From: Acidimicrobiales bacterium
GTDB taxonomy: Bacteria; Actinomycetota; Acidimicrobiia; Acidimicrobiales; SHLQ01
NCBI GenBank assembly: GCA_020629635.1
Contig: JAHDCX010000010.1
Span: forward strand, 1-64,000
Direction of reading: 5' to 3'
Length of the DNA stretch: 64,000 nt
Shown here: positions 1 through 8,045 of the stretch, piece by piece
Layout of the letters: the number at the start of each line of letters is the position of its first letter
Position numbering within the stretch: the first letter of the stretch is position 1
The notes under the pieces: generated by a model
What the model was told of the DNA's origin: nothing
The model's database searches: none
What the model saw: the letters and a program-made list of their open reading frames with translations, nothing else
Made by a program: the position numbers and the translations under genes

Positions 1-62
1 CGAAAACTCGGGCAAAGGCAACACCCCCGGCCTCTGACACCTCGAGCGCTACGGTCAAGCGC

Positions 63-509
63 ATGGATCCGCTTCCGATCGACGAGGAGGAGCTCGGCGA
101 GCTCTTCCGGTTTCGCCAGGACCCGACGCAAATTGTCGAGGGCGACGGGGTGGTGACCGCGTGGGCGCTTGCGTGGTTTCCGAAGGACGAGTGGGCGGTG
201 GCGATCGAGAGGTGGCCTGAGCTACTCGACACGATGCCCGTCGATCACGACGAGTACTGCAAGAAGATCGAGGGGCACCTCAAGGCTGCGGCCACCGCCA
301 CGGGTTCCCCTGACGTCTCGCCGCTGTCCGTCAACGCCCTCGAGACCGAATACGGAGACGACGCCGGAGATCTCCGGTCGCGTGCGGCACTGAGCGCGGC
401 GATTGCGCGCTCCGGAGGCGCCATCGCCTGGCCGCCGGGACGAAACGATCCGTGCTGGTGCCGATCCGGTCGCAAGTACAAGGCCTGCTGCGGGCCGGTG
501 AGCGGGTAG
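63..509 (+). CDS. SEC-C motif protein
   Basis: A 148-residue soluble acidic protein. The C-terminus holds a clear SEC-C zinc-binding motif at residues 131-143 (C-x-C-x-S-G-R-K-Y-K-x-C-C), the same short metal motif found at the SecA C-terminus and appended to many unrelated bacterial proteins. The N-terminal 120 residues match nothing I recognise. The ATG at 63 is the first in frame. The gene converges on the HD-GYP gene with a 17-nt gap. Function is unknown; the motif suggests zinc binding and possibly ribosome or SecB-type contacts, which is family knowledge and not shown here. Confidence 0.85.
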   Translation: MDPLPIDEEELGELFRFRQDPTQIVEGDGVVTAWALAWFPKDEWAVAIERWPELLDTMPVDHDEYCKKIEGHLKAAATATGSPDVSPLSVNALETEYGDDAGDLRSRAALSAAIARSGGAIAWPPGRNDPCWCRSGRKYKACCGPVSG

Positions 510-526
510 CCGCTCACCGACTCGAT

Positions 527-2422
527 TCAGCAGCCGACGAACACCCGTGCCTGGTCGGCGCTGCCCGTCAGATGACGGATGAGGATCTCCGAGCCGTCGA
601 TTCGCACGAGGTCCTCGACGTCGAGATCGTCGACTGCGTCGTAGTCGACCGACGGTTCGCCGAAGCCGACCGTCGCCGCCAGCGCGGGGTAGTTGGCGGC
701 CACGCCCAGAATCGGCGTGCCGAAGTCGGCATCCATCACGTGCGTGGCGACGTCGGTTCCGACCGGGTCGTAGTGCACAAACCAGGTGCACACCGACGTC
801 CCAGCCGGGATCGTCACGGCCTGGGGGTCACTCGAACTCGTCATCGGATCGCTCGGCGCGAAGGTCTCGAGATCGAGCGGGGCGGCCAGTACGGTCGGTC
901 CTGACTCGAAGAAGATCGTCACGTCGTCGCCTTCGGTCTGGTCCTCGGCCAACGATGTGGCGGGCGCATCGACGACGCGGATGCCCAGCCCGAAAGGGAT
1001 CGGCGGGTTCGGCGGCGGCGTCGTTGTCGTCGTTGTGGATGTCGTCGTGCTGGTGGTCGTCGTCGTGGTCGTTGTGGAGGTCGTGGTGCTGGTGGTCGTT
1101 GTGGTCGGCGCCGCAGTCGTGGTCGTCGTCGGCGCTGCCGTGGTCGGTGCGCCGGTCGTGGTCGTCGGCACCGTCGTTGTGGTCGTCGTCGTCGAGGAGG
1201 TCGTGGTCACCACCGGTGCAGCGCTCGTCGTCGGCGCAATCGTGGTCGTTGGAGCCATCGTTGTGGTGGTCGTCGTCGTGGTCGTGGCTCGGGGGATGAG
1301 TTCGGGTTCGCCGGCGTACGCGATTGCCGCCGGGGGCGTCTCAGGGGCCAGGGACATCGCCGCCATGGGAATGACCGCAACGCTCGCCAACGACGCGATC
1401 AGCGGCGTTGAGACATCGGCGACCCGGACCACTGCGACGGCTGGCATCTCCAAGAAGGATGCGAGGGAGCCGAGGGAGCGTCTGCGCCCAAGGCCGACCC
1501 GAAGCATCGCTCGGACGACGGCCGGGTCAAAGTGCGATCCGGCGCAGTCGACCAGTTCTGCCCGAGCCGCTTCGGGGCTGAGTGGCTCTTTGTACGAACG
1601 TCGAGAGGTGATGACGTCGAACGCATCGGCAACCGCACAGATCCTTCCCGCGAGGGAGATCTCCTCCCCGGTCAGACCCTTCGGGTAGCCGGCACCGTCG
1701 AAGCGCTCGTGATGATCCGAAGCAGCCCCGATCCACGGTCCCAAGAACCCGCGGAGCGGTTGCAGGATCCGCTCGGCTTCTGCCGGATGCGATCTCAGGA
1801 TTTCCCACTCGGCATCGTCGGGCCGTCCCGGCTTGTTCAGGATCTCAGCCGGGACCGACAGCTTTCCGATGTCGTGGAGCAATACACCCCACCGAAGCGA
1901 GTTCAACTCCCGCTCGTCGAGGCCCATCTCCTCGCCGATCAACTCCGCGTACGCCCGTACACGTTCGGTGTGGCCGCGCGTCCTGCGGTCATGGCTCGAA
2001 AGCTCTGCCACCAGCTCGAGGGCACGAACAGCCGCTTCGCCCTCGTCGGGTGGAAGCTCGGTGACGCGTCGAGCCATGGCGCGGCCCGTGCCCGCCCGAA
2101 GCGCCACCCCGAATCGGGTCGGTGCCTGGTCCGGCCACACCAGACTCAAGCGGAGCAACGTCGCCAGCGGAGCGATGCGTTGGGCGAGTCGTGTCGCGGC
2201 ATTGGCGGTCACCCCGGCGACGACCGCAGCCTGGGCCAACCACAAGAGCACCCCGCGTACGCCGGTGCCGGACACAAACCAGGGTGAGGCGGCTCGGACA
2301 GCGAGCCAGGCGACGGCGAACGGTGCGATTCGGAGGCCGATGTCGATGCCGCGCGCAAGCCACGGTCGTCCGATCCACGCCTGGACCGACGATTCCGCCG
2401 CGGTGCTCGTCGCTGAACTCAC
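527..2422 (-). CDS. Membrane HD-GYP phosphodiesterase with Thr-rich stalk
   Basis: A 631-residue protein. Two N-terminal membrane segments (about 30-47 and 55-72) precede an HD-GYP domain at about 135-310, with the HD pair in LLHDIGK (183-184) and the signature HHERFDGAGYP (237-247). HD-GYP enzymes hydrolyse cyclic di-GMP, and the metal ligands look intact. A third hydrophobic stretch (about 340-358) leads into roughly 95 residues of almost pure Thr with Pro/Ala/Ser (about 378-470). A folded C-terminal domain of about 160 residues follows, including Cys residues near the end. The inferred topology is a cytoplasmic phosphodiesterase and an extracytoplasmic stalk plus head, so a possible sensor. 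The start is GTG at 2422 with no strong ribosome site. Confidence 0.85.
   Translation of the reverse strand: MSSATSTAAESSVQAWIGRPWLARGIDIGLRIAPFAVAWLAVRAASPWFVSGTGVRGVLLWLAQAAVVAGVTANAATRLAQRIAPLATLLRLSLVWPDQAPTRFGVALRAGTGRAMARRVTELPPDEGEAAVRALELVAELSSHDRRTRGHTERVRAYAELIGEEMGLDERELNSLRWGVLLHDIGKLSVPAEILNKPGRPDDAEWEILRSHPAEAERILQPLRGFLGPWIGAASDHHERFDGAGYPKGLTGEEISLAGRICAVADAFDVITSRRSYKEPLSPEAARAELVDCAGSHFDPAVVRAMLRVGLGRRRSLGSLASFLEMPAVAVVRVADVSTPLIASLASVAVIPMAAMSLAPETPPAAIAYAGEPELIPRATTTTTTTTTMAPTTTIAPTTSAAPVVTTTSSTTTTTTTVPTTTTGAPTTAAPTTTTTAAPTTTTTSTTTSTTTTTTTTSTTTSTTTTTTPPPNPPIPFGLGIRVVDAPATSLAEDQTEGDDVTIFFESGPTVLAAPLDLETFAPSDPMTSSSDPQAVTIPAGTSVCTWFVHYDPVGTDVATHVMDADFGTPILGVAANYPALAATVGFGEPSVDYDAVDDLDVEDLVRIDGSEILIRHLTGSADQARVFVGC
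1015..1290 (-). repeat. Thr-codon simple-sequence tract inside the HD-GYP gene
   Basis: Imperfect trinucleotide repetition; on the minus strand it reads ACN Thr codons (ACG/ACC/ACA) broken by short Ala/Pro/Ser runs. It encodes the Thr-rich stalk at residues about 378-470. The plus-strand reading is a Val-rich open frame that is only a shadow. Such tracts are prone to in-frame length change by slippage; whole-codon changes would vary stalk length without breaking the frame. Confidence 0.8.
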
Positions 2423-2524
2423 CCAAGAGAGATCGGCAGATCGAATGCCGAGAGTAATGGCAATCTTGAGGTGCCGGGAAAGATCACCCAGTTGGTCTGA
2501 GCAGTCTGGCCCACGGACCTGGGA

Positions 2525-2914
2525 TTAGCCGGCGATCGCGGCGGCCATCAGGTTGAGGACGATGAGGGTGCCGATCGGCGCGACTGGGCCGAGGAACGCC
2601 AGCCATGTGCGGCTCATGCCGTCGCCGATCGTCGGTTCGTCGCGTTCGATGTACCGGGCGGCGATCGTCCCGAGGATGCCGCCCGCGATGTAGCCGGCGG
2701 GCACAGTGACGACATAGAGCAGACCGGCGTAGTCGTCGGTGCTTCCCTCGATCTCGTTGGCGGTCCAGATCCCGGCGAAGATCGCACCGGACAGCGCAAA
2801 CATCAGACCGAAGAGCATCCATCCCAACGACGCCAGACGAGAACGGGATCGAATGCTCGTCTTCGGGGTGTCGGGCGGAGCAATCGTGGTCGAGGGGTCG
2901 AGCGAGAAGTTCAT
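2525..2914 (-). CDS. Small hypothetical membrane protein
   Basis: A 129-residue protein with a polar Ser/Thr-rich N-terminus (about 30 residues) and three hydrophobic segments (about 33-50, 65-83, 105-127). I do not recognise a family. The ATG at 2914 is the natural start. It lies alone between the HD-GYP gene and the TPR gene, all on the minus strand, with about 100-nt spacers on each side. Those spacers show no other coding signal. Function unknown. Confidence 0.65.
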   Translation of the reverse strand: MNFSLDPSTTIAPPDTPKTSIRSRSRLASLGWMLFGLMFALSGAIFAGIWTANEIEGSTDDYAGLLYVVTVPAGYIAGGILGTIAARYIERDEPTIGDGMSRTWLAFLGPVAPIGTLIVLNLMAAAIAG

Positions 2915-3032
2915 GCCCGTAGCTTCGGGCCGACCGTGCTGCCACCTGATGCGGTGAATCCCCCAAACCGCTTTGGGGCGAACGTCGGGTCAGGCCGGCG
3001 CGAGCAGCGCTCGGCGAGATCGTTCATGTTGT

Positions 3033-3818
3033 TCAGCGATGTCCCTTTCGGCGCCGCCACCACGAGCGCTGGGCCTTTTCCTTGGCGTCGAGTGTCTCGA
3101 GCGCATGCGCGGACCACTCCGCTCGTCGCGGGTTGACCTGCGCCGCAGAGCGGACGTGTGCTCGTGCCAACTCGAGGTCGCCTCGGCCGGCGGCGATGAT
3201 CGCCCGAACCTGCAGAATGATCGACTCCTCCGGGTCGAGTGCGGCTGCACGGTCGAGCAGCTCCTCAGCATCGTCGAATCGGTTGTCGAGCAACCGCATC
3301 TTCGCCGCGGTCGTGACGGCAGCAGCGTTGGTCGGTTCGAGCTCGACCGCCCGATCGGCGAGGGCCGTGCCACGCTCGAGAATCTGGCGATCGGTTGCTG
3401 TGAGCTCTTTGACACCGTTGGGGCTCAGATGGCTGCCGACGTGCGCAAGGTCTCGGATGTCGAGTTCGACCAGGTAGACCATGGTCTGCGCGTCGTGAGG
3501 GTCCAGTTCGAGCACACGTTCGTACGCGGCTCGGGCTTCGGCGTTCTGGTCGACCCGGACGTGCGCAGAGGCCAACGCCAACGCAATGTCAGCGCGATTT
3601 GGGGCGATGGCCACCGCCGAGCGCGCAACCTCGATGGCCTCAGGATCGCGGAGGGCGGCCAACGCATTGGCCAACATGCGCAAGGTGTCGGGATGGTCGG
3701 GATGCGCAGCGACACCCTGTCGAGCTTCTGCGAGGGCTTCGTGATCGGAGTGTGCGGCGAGGAGCAGCTGGACTCGATCGGCCCACTCATACGGAGAACG
3801 AGAACCGTCCCCGCTCAC
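3033..3818 (-). CDS. TPR-repeat protein
   Basis: A 261-residue protein made of tetratricopeptide-type helical pairs, with A-x(3)-Y-E-R-x-L-E-L-D-P-type units around residues 95-108 and repeats at about 60-75, 150-170 and 185-205. The tail is basic (RRRKGHR). I start it at the GTG at 3818, which overlaps the stop of the upstream crotonase by 4 nt (GTGA), rather than at an upstream ATG that would read through the crotonase in the wrong frame. It resembles in style the TPR proteins at 13.6-15.1 kb but lacks their membrane segment. Likely a scaffold for protein contacts; partner unknown. Confidence 0.75.
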   Translation of the reverse strand: MSGDGSRSPYEWADRVQLLLAAHSDHEALAEARQGVAAHPDHPDTLRMLANALAALRDPEAIEVARSAVAIAPNRADIALALASAHVRVDQNAEARAAYERVLELDPHDAQTMVYLVELDIRDLAHVGSHLSPNGVKELTATDRQILERGTALADRAVELEPTNAAAVTTAAKMRLLDNRFDDAEELLDRAAALDPEESIILQVRAIIAAGRGDLELARAHVRSAAQVNPRRAEWSAHALETLDAKEKAQRSWWRRRKGHR

Positions 3819-4510
3819 ACGGCGGCCCGATCGGACGCGATCTCGGCGGCCATACGATCGCCGACCTCGTTCCGGAAGGTCTCCATCGTGCCTCGATAGG
3901 CGTTCCGGTCGAGCAGCGCCATTGCCGACGCGTGCTCGACGGCCGTGTCGATGACCCGGTCGGGCTCGACGACGACATCGAGGAATCCTGCGTCGACCGC
4001 CGCGTCGGCGTCGGTGACTTCGGCGAGCGCGACCCGACGTTGCATGTGCCGCTTCGAAAGGCGATCGCGACAGATCGTGAGCCCCCACCGTGGGAGCACC
4101 ATGCCGATGGCGACCTCGTTGACGCCGATCTTGTAGGGACCGGACGCCCCAACTCGGAAGTCGCAGGCCAGCGTCAACAACGCGCCGGCCGCCAGAGCGT
4201 GGCCCGTACACGCAGCCACGACCGGAAGATCCATCGTGTACACGTGGCGAACCAGATCTCCGCCATCCGCGACCAGATCCACGATCGCTCCGAAGTCGCC
4301 AGAGCGCATCACGTTCAGATCAAAGCCGCCCGAGAACACGCCGTCTCGTCCGGCGATGACAGCCGCTGCAACCCCATCGGTCGCAGCCGCCTCGTCGAGC
4401 GCCGCGGTGAGATCGGCGATCGCCTGCTTGGAGAGCGCGTTCGCTTTGCCGTCGTCGAGCGAGATGAGGGCGACCGTTCCGTCGGCGACGATCGTGGTCG
4501 TGATGTCCAT
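3815..4510 (-). CDS. Crotonase/enoyl-CoA hydratase family protein
   Basis: A 231-residue member of the crotonase superfamily, which acts on acyl-CoA thioesters through a CoA-enolate held in an oxyanion hole. The oxyanion-hole segments are visible as SGGFDL (about 61-66) and G-H-A-L-A-A-G-A (about 102-109). The length is short but normal for the compact crotonase subgroup. The position of the usual catalytic Glu is not clear-cut, so hydratase, isomerase or hydrolase activity cannot be assigned. It sits 15 nt downstream of the LRR gene and overlaps the TPR gene, so it is co-transcribed with the P450 arm of the hpa locus. Confidence 0.85.
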   Translation of the reverse strand: MDITTTIVADGTVALISLDDGKANALSKQAIADLTAALDEAAATDGVAAAVIAGRDGVFSGGFDLNVMRSGDFGAIVDLVADGGDLVRHVYTMDLPVVAACTGHALAAGALLTLACDFRVGASGPYKIGVNEVAIGMVLPRWGLTICRDRLSKRHMQRRVALAEVTDADAAVDAGFLDVVVEPDRVIDTAVEHASAMALLDRNAYRGTMETFRNEVGDRMAAEIASDRAAV

Positions 4511-4525
4511 GGGTGCTCCGTTCGT

Positions 4526-5500
4526 TCAGGCCCGGTTGCCGAAGATCTTTGCCAGCGTCTCACGATCGATCGAGACACGAGACGTCGCCGAGCGAATCCA
4601 CAACGCAACGATCAGTACCGCAGCCGCGACCGCGAGCGCAATCGACGTCGACGCGTCCCACACAGTGGTCGCAAGAACGAAGGCGATCGCCGTGGGCACG
4701 AGCACGCCGATCACGTCGACGATCCCAAAGCTCGTGTCGCCGACGTCGACTTCCAGATGCGGCCAACGCTGGATGATCGCGTCCGCCCCGCCGCGCTTCA
4801 GGTAGTTACCCGAGAGATCGAGCTCGTCGAGGGCAAAGCTCGCCGTTGCGAGGGCCTTCGCCCCTTTGTCACCGATCAGGTTCCGTTCGAGGTTGAGCTG
4901 CCGCAGCGTCGGGATCTGGACTTCGGCGAGCTTGGCGACGCCAGCGTCGTCGACCTTGGTTCTCGAAAGATCGAGGACCTCGATCGGGATGTTGCCCCCG
5001 TCGATGAGTCGGCCGAGCGCGGCCGCCGGCGTGTCGCCGAGCTTGTTTGCGGAGACGTCGAGCCGGGTCAGCGACCGTTGCGAGGCGACGATGTCGTAGA
5101 TGCCCTGGCCGCCGAGATCGTTGTGGGGAACCGCCAGCTCGGTCAGTGAATCGTGGCGAAGATTCGAGACGAGTGCGCCGGCGTCGTTTTCTTCGAGTCC
5201 GCAAGCTCGAAGGGTCAAGGAGTCGAGGTCTCCGACACGGGCGAGCATCGCCCCGACCATGCCTTCTTTGATCGTGAGGCCGTCGACCCGGAGCTCGCGC
5301 ACCGCCGGCAGCCGGGAGATCACCGCATGGTCGATCGTCGCCTCTCGGGTGACCACGAACCGGATGACCCCGGGGTCGACGCCTTCGGGATCTGCCTCCG
5401 CACCAACGGCCATCGGTGACAGCAGCTCGAGGCGATCCAACGAGTCCGGAAGGTGGTCGAGCTGTGCCAAGAGTGCGTCGTGGCTGAGGGTGGTCACCAT
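4526..5500 (-). CDS. Leucine-rich-repeat protein with two C-terminal membrane segments
   Basis: A 324-residue protein. About 230 residues carry ribonuclease-inhibitor-like leucine-rich repeats, with units such as L-T-R-L-D-V-S-A-N-K-L and L-D-E-L-D-L-S-G-N-Y-L. Two hydrophobic segments follow near 263-283 and 287-305, then a short polar tail. Bacterial LRR proteins are uncommon in such metabolic operons. The start is either ATG at 5500 or GTG at 5497; the latter gives the GTGA 4-nt overlap typical of this operon. Inferred: a membrane-anchored binding scaffold with the LRRs on one face of the membrane. No enzyme domain is seen. Confidence 0.75.
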   Translation of the reverse strand: MVTTLSHDALLAQLDHLPDSLDRLELLSPMAVGAEADPEGVDPGVIRFVVTREATIDHAVISRLPAVRELRVDGLTIKEGMVGAMLARVGDLDSLTLRACGLEENDAGALVSNLRHDSLTELAVPHNDLGGQGIYDIVASQRSLTRLDVSANKLGDTPAAALGRLIDGGNIPIEVLDLSRTKVDDAGVAKLAEVQIPTLRQLNLERNLIGDKGAKALATASFALDELDLSGNYLKRGGADAIIQRWPHLEVDVGDTSFGIVDVIGVLVPTAIAFVLATTVWDASTSIALAVAAAVLIVALWIRSATSRVSIDRETLAKIFGNRA

Positions 5501-6780
5501 TCCACTAGTAGCTGCTCGGGACCCCGGAACGTGATGTTGGGCGACGACCAGATTGGCTGATCCTCGACCAGGCGAAGGGTGGGGAGGCGTTCGGTCAGGG
5601 CGTCGAGCACGAGCCTGGCTTCGAGCTTGGCGAGGTTGGCTCCGAGGCAGAAGTGGATGCCCTTGCCGAAGCTGATGTTGTGGGCGGCGTTGGCGCGATG
5701 AATGTCGAAGTCGTTCGGGTTGTCGAACACGTCGGGCTGGCGATTTGCCGAGGCGAAGTTCAAGAAGATCGGCGTGCCGGCTGGTATGTCGATCCCGCCC
5801 AAGGTGGTGTCGGCGGTAGTGATGCGCCGCCAGGAGATCTGGCTGGACTCGAACCGGACGACTTCGTCGACCGCGTTTGCGATCAGTGATGGGTCAGCGC
5901 AGAGCTGGTCCCACTGGTCTCGGCGGGGGAGGAGCGTGAGTAGGCAGTTGCAGATGAGATTGGTGACCGCTTCGTGCCCGGCGAAGGACAACCCATAGAT
6001 CACCGACTCGACTTCTCGGTATGTGATGTCGTCGGGGTTCTCGAGATGCGCGGCCACGAGCTCCGAGGCGAAGTCGTCGCCGGGGTCGTCTCGCTTGGAC
6101 GCGGTGAAGTCTCGGCAGTATCGCCAGTAGGCGAGCATCTTCTCGGCAATCTCGACCTGCTCCTCAGGAGTCGGACGCCCCCAGGAGAAGGACTTGCGAT
6201 CGGCGCACCAGTTCTTCAACAGCTCGTCGTCGGACTCCGGGAACCCGATGAACCGGAAAACGGTTTCGCCCGGCAGCGGAAAGGCGAAGGCGTCGATGAA
6301 CTCGCGTGGCTGGGGCCCGGCGAGCATTTCGTCGATCAGCTCGTGGCTTCGTCGGACGATGTACGGCTCGAGCGTGCGGAGTCGGCGGCGGCTGAATCCC
6401 GCCCGCGTGTGGACGCGGATGCGGCCGTGGTCCGGCTCGGGGCGATTCGACATCACGGCGACCGGATCGAAGTCCGGTGCTGCCAACACCGCTGCGGCTT
6501 CGGGAGCGATCGGGAACACCGGATTCTGGACGTTGGTCGACGCGTAGACGTCGGGATTGGTGAAGACCTCGAGCACGTCTTCCATCCGATTGACCACGAC
6601 GTACCCGAGCTCCTCGGCGAAGAAAATGGGCGCCTCGTCGCGTAGGCGATCGGCGATTGGATAGGGGTCGGCGAGGTAGTCGTCGTCGAGGGGGGACCAG
6701 TCGTGGTTGATCGGGCAGCCGGCGGGTGCCGTCGCGACCTCGCCGGGCGCCTCGTGATAGTCGTTTCCCCGTTCGGCCAT
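5494..6780 (-). CDS. Cytochrome P450
   Basis: A 428-residue class I bacterial P450 (haem monooxygenase). The haem-ligand loop reads FGKGIHFCLGANLAKLEA near residue 360-377 with the axial Cys. The I-helix motif is A-G-H-E-A (usual form A-G-x-x-T, so the conserved acid/alcohol pair is shifted) and an E-x-x-R pair lies in the K-helix region (EVVR). No ferredoxin or reductase gene is adjacent. It begins 21 nt after hpaH and overlaps the LRR gene, placing it in the minus arm of the homoprotocatechuate locus. The substrate cannot be read from sequence; an aromatic or fatty-acid-like compound feeding the pathway is a guess from context. Confidence 0.93.
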   Translation of the reverse strand: MAERGNDYHEAPGEVATAPAGCPINHDWSPLDDDYLADPYPIADRLRDEAPIFFAEELGYVVVNRMEDVLEVFTNPDVYASTNVQNPVFPIAPEAAAVLAAPDFDPVAVMSNRPEPDHGRIRVHTRAGFSRRRLRTLEPYIVRRSHELIDEMLAGPQPREFIDAFAFPLPGETVFRFIGFPESDDELLKNWCADRKSFSWGRPTPEEQVEIAEKMLAYWRYCRDFTASKRDDPGDDFASELVAAHLENPDDITYREVESVIYGLSFAGHEAVTNLICNCLLTLLPRRDQWDQLCADPSLIANAVDEVVRFESSQISWRRITTADTTLGGIDIPAGTPIFLNFASANRQPDVFDNPNDFDIHRANAAHNISFGKGIHFCLGANLAKLEARLVLDALTERLPTLRLVEDQPIWSSPNITFRGPEQLLVEW

Positions 6781-6801
6781 CGCCGGTCCCCCTTCTCTGC
6801 G

Positions 6802-7599
6802 TTAGTCGAAGCCGAGCCCGAAGCGGCCGAGCGGGCCGTAGTCGAACACGAACTCGTCTCCGGCCCGGATGTCGATCGGTCGCGTGAATGAGCCGGCCAG
6901 GATCACCTGCCCGGCTTCGAGGGTCAGACCCTGCTCGGCGTATCGGCGCGCCAGCCAGACGATGCCGAGCGCCGGATGACCGAGGACGCCTGCGGCGACA
7001 CCGGTCTCTTCGACCACGCCGTTTCGTTCGCCCAACGCGCTCACCCAGCGCAGATCGACCTCGTGTGGGCCGACGGGTTGCCCGCCGTTGACGATGCCGG
7101 CGTTGGCGGCGTTGTCGGCGATCGTGTCGATCACGGTTCGAGTCCGTCCGGTCTTGGGGTCTCGCCGGAACGATCGTGCGGCGATGAGCTCCACCGATGG
7201 TGTCACGTGGTCCGTGGCATCGAGCACGTCATCGACGGTCAGGTCGTGGCCGGAGAGGTCGGTGGCGAGCACGAACGCCAGCTCGACCTCGAGCTTCGGA
7301 TCGCAGAAGTCGCCGGCTCGCAGCGTCGAGCCTGGCTCAAACACCATGGCATCGGTGATGAAGCCCGAGTCTGGGGTGTCGATCTTCATCGCTGCCTGCA
7401 TGGCCCGAGACGTCAGTCCGATCTTGTGCCCGACCATCGTTTCGCCGCGACCGAGCCGGATCTCGCGCCACGCGGCCTGGATCGCGTAGGCGTCGTCGAT
7501 CGTCAGGTCGGGGTGTGCGTCGGTGGTCTGACGCATCTGGGTCGCTGTCCGCTCGGCGTCGTCCAGCAACCGTGCTTCGGCCATCGGATCGAGTGACAT
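6802..7599 (-). CDS. hpaH: 2-oxo-hepta-3-ene-1,7-dioate hydratase
   Basis: A 265-residue protein of the fumarylacetoacetate-hydrolase fold, hydratase branch (MhpD/HpaH type). The segment KLEVELAFVLATDL (about 102-115) carries acidic metal ligands, and GHKIGLTS is the typical hydratase signature. HpaH adds water to 2-oxo-hept-3-ene-1,7-dioate in the lower homoprotocatechuate pathway, using a divalent metal. The ATG at 7599 is chosen; the longer open frame upstream reads through hpaR in another frame. It lies 2 nt after hpaR and downstream of hpaG. The assignment rests on family resemblance plus the complete hpa context; alone it could be a 2-oxopent-4-enoate hydratase. Confidence 0.85.
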   Translation of the reverse strand: MSLDPMAEARLLDDAERTATQMRQTTDAHPDLTIDDAYAIQAAWREIRLGRGETMVGHKIGLTSRAMQAAMKIDTPDSGFITDAMVFEPGSTLRAGDFCDPKLEVELAFVLATDLSGHDLTVDDVLDATDHVTPSVELIAARSFRRDPKTGRTRTVIDTIADNAANAGIVNGGQPVGPHEVDLRWVSALGERNGVVEETGVAAGVLGHPALGIVWLARRYAEQGLTLEAGQVILAGSFTRPIDIRAGDEFVFDYGPLGRFGLGFD

Positions 7600-7601
7600 G
7601 T

Positions 7602-8045
7602 TCAGGTGCCTTCGTTGAGGAGATGGGCGAAATCGTGCAGCTCGGTGATGAGCTTGGACAGTCGTGCCGCGCCGAATGCGTCCTCGACTTGTTGGTAGAT
7701 CGCTTCGGAGTGCGGCGCGACCGTGGCGACGATCGTCTCGCCGAGCGGTGAGAGCCGGAGCTCGGCCCTGCGTTGATCGTCGACGGACATCGTCCGGTCG
7801 ACCAGGCCCCGCTCCGTCAGGGCCGCCAGGATCCGAGTGACGCTTGGCGCCAACAGCGCCGTCCGCTCGGCGAGCCCACCGACGTCGATCGGTGCCGACT
7901 CGGCGGAGAGGGCGCGCAGGACGCGCCATTGCTGTTCGGTGAGGTCGTGGTCGGCGAGCATCGGCCGGAAGCGGCGCATCGCCGACTCGCGGGCGGCGAG
8001 CAACGCCATGGGCAACGACTCGTCGAAGCCGCGCATCTCGTTCAC
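7602..8045 (-). CDS. hpaR: MarR-family repressor, HpaR type
   Basis: A 147-residue winged-helix regulator closely resembling HpaR, the homoprotocatechuate-operon repressor: F-R-P-x-L at 26-30, the L-T-E-Q-Q-W-R motif, and the D-D-Q-R wing. Known HpaR proteins repress the meta-cleavage genes and are released by pathway aromatics. GTG start at 8045 overlaps the hpaG stop by 4 nt (GTGA); an internal ATG at 8036 is possible. The probable binding sites are the similar pseudo-palindromes at 8937-8948 and 10871-10882, ahead of hpaG and hpaE. Confidence 0.88.
   Translation of the reverse strand: MNEMRGFDESLPMALLAARESAMRRFRPMLADHDLTEQQWRVLRALSAESAPIDVGGLAERTALLAPSVTRILAALTERGLVDRTMSVDDQRRAELRLSPLGETIVATVAPHSEAIYQQVEDAFGAARLSKLITELHDFAHLLNEGT

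Noticed and set aside
1-62. Possible upstream gene end or leader
   Set aside because: Only 62 bases; no frame, RNA motif or promoter could be supported.
786-1688. Long plus-strand Val-rich open frame
   Set aside because: It is the antisense of the Thr-rich stalk of the HD-GYP gene; composition is explained entirely by the repeat on the other strand.
3033-4211. 392-residue version of the TPR protein
   Set aside because: The N-terminal 131 residues would be an Arg-rich shadow of the crotonase gene; the GTG at 3818 with a 4-nt overlap is the sensible start.
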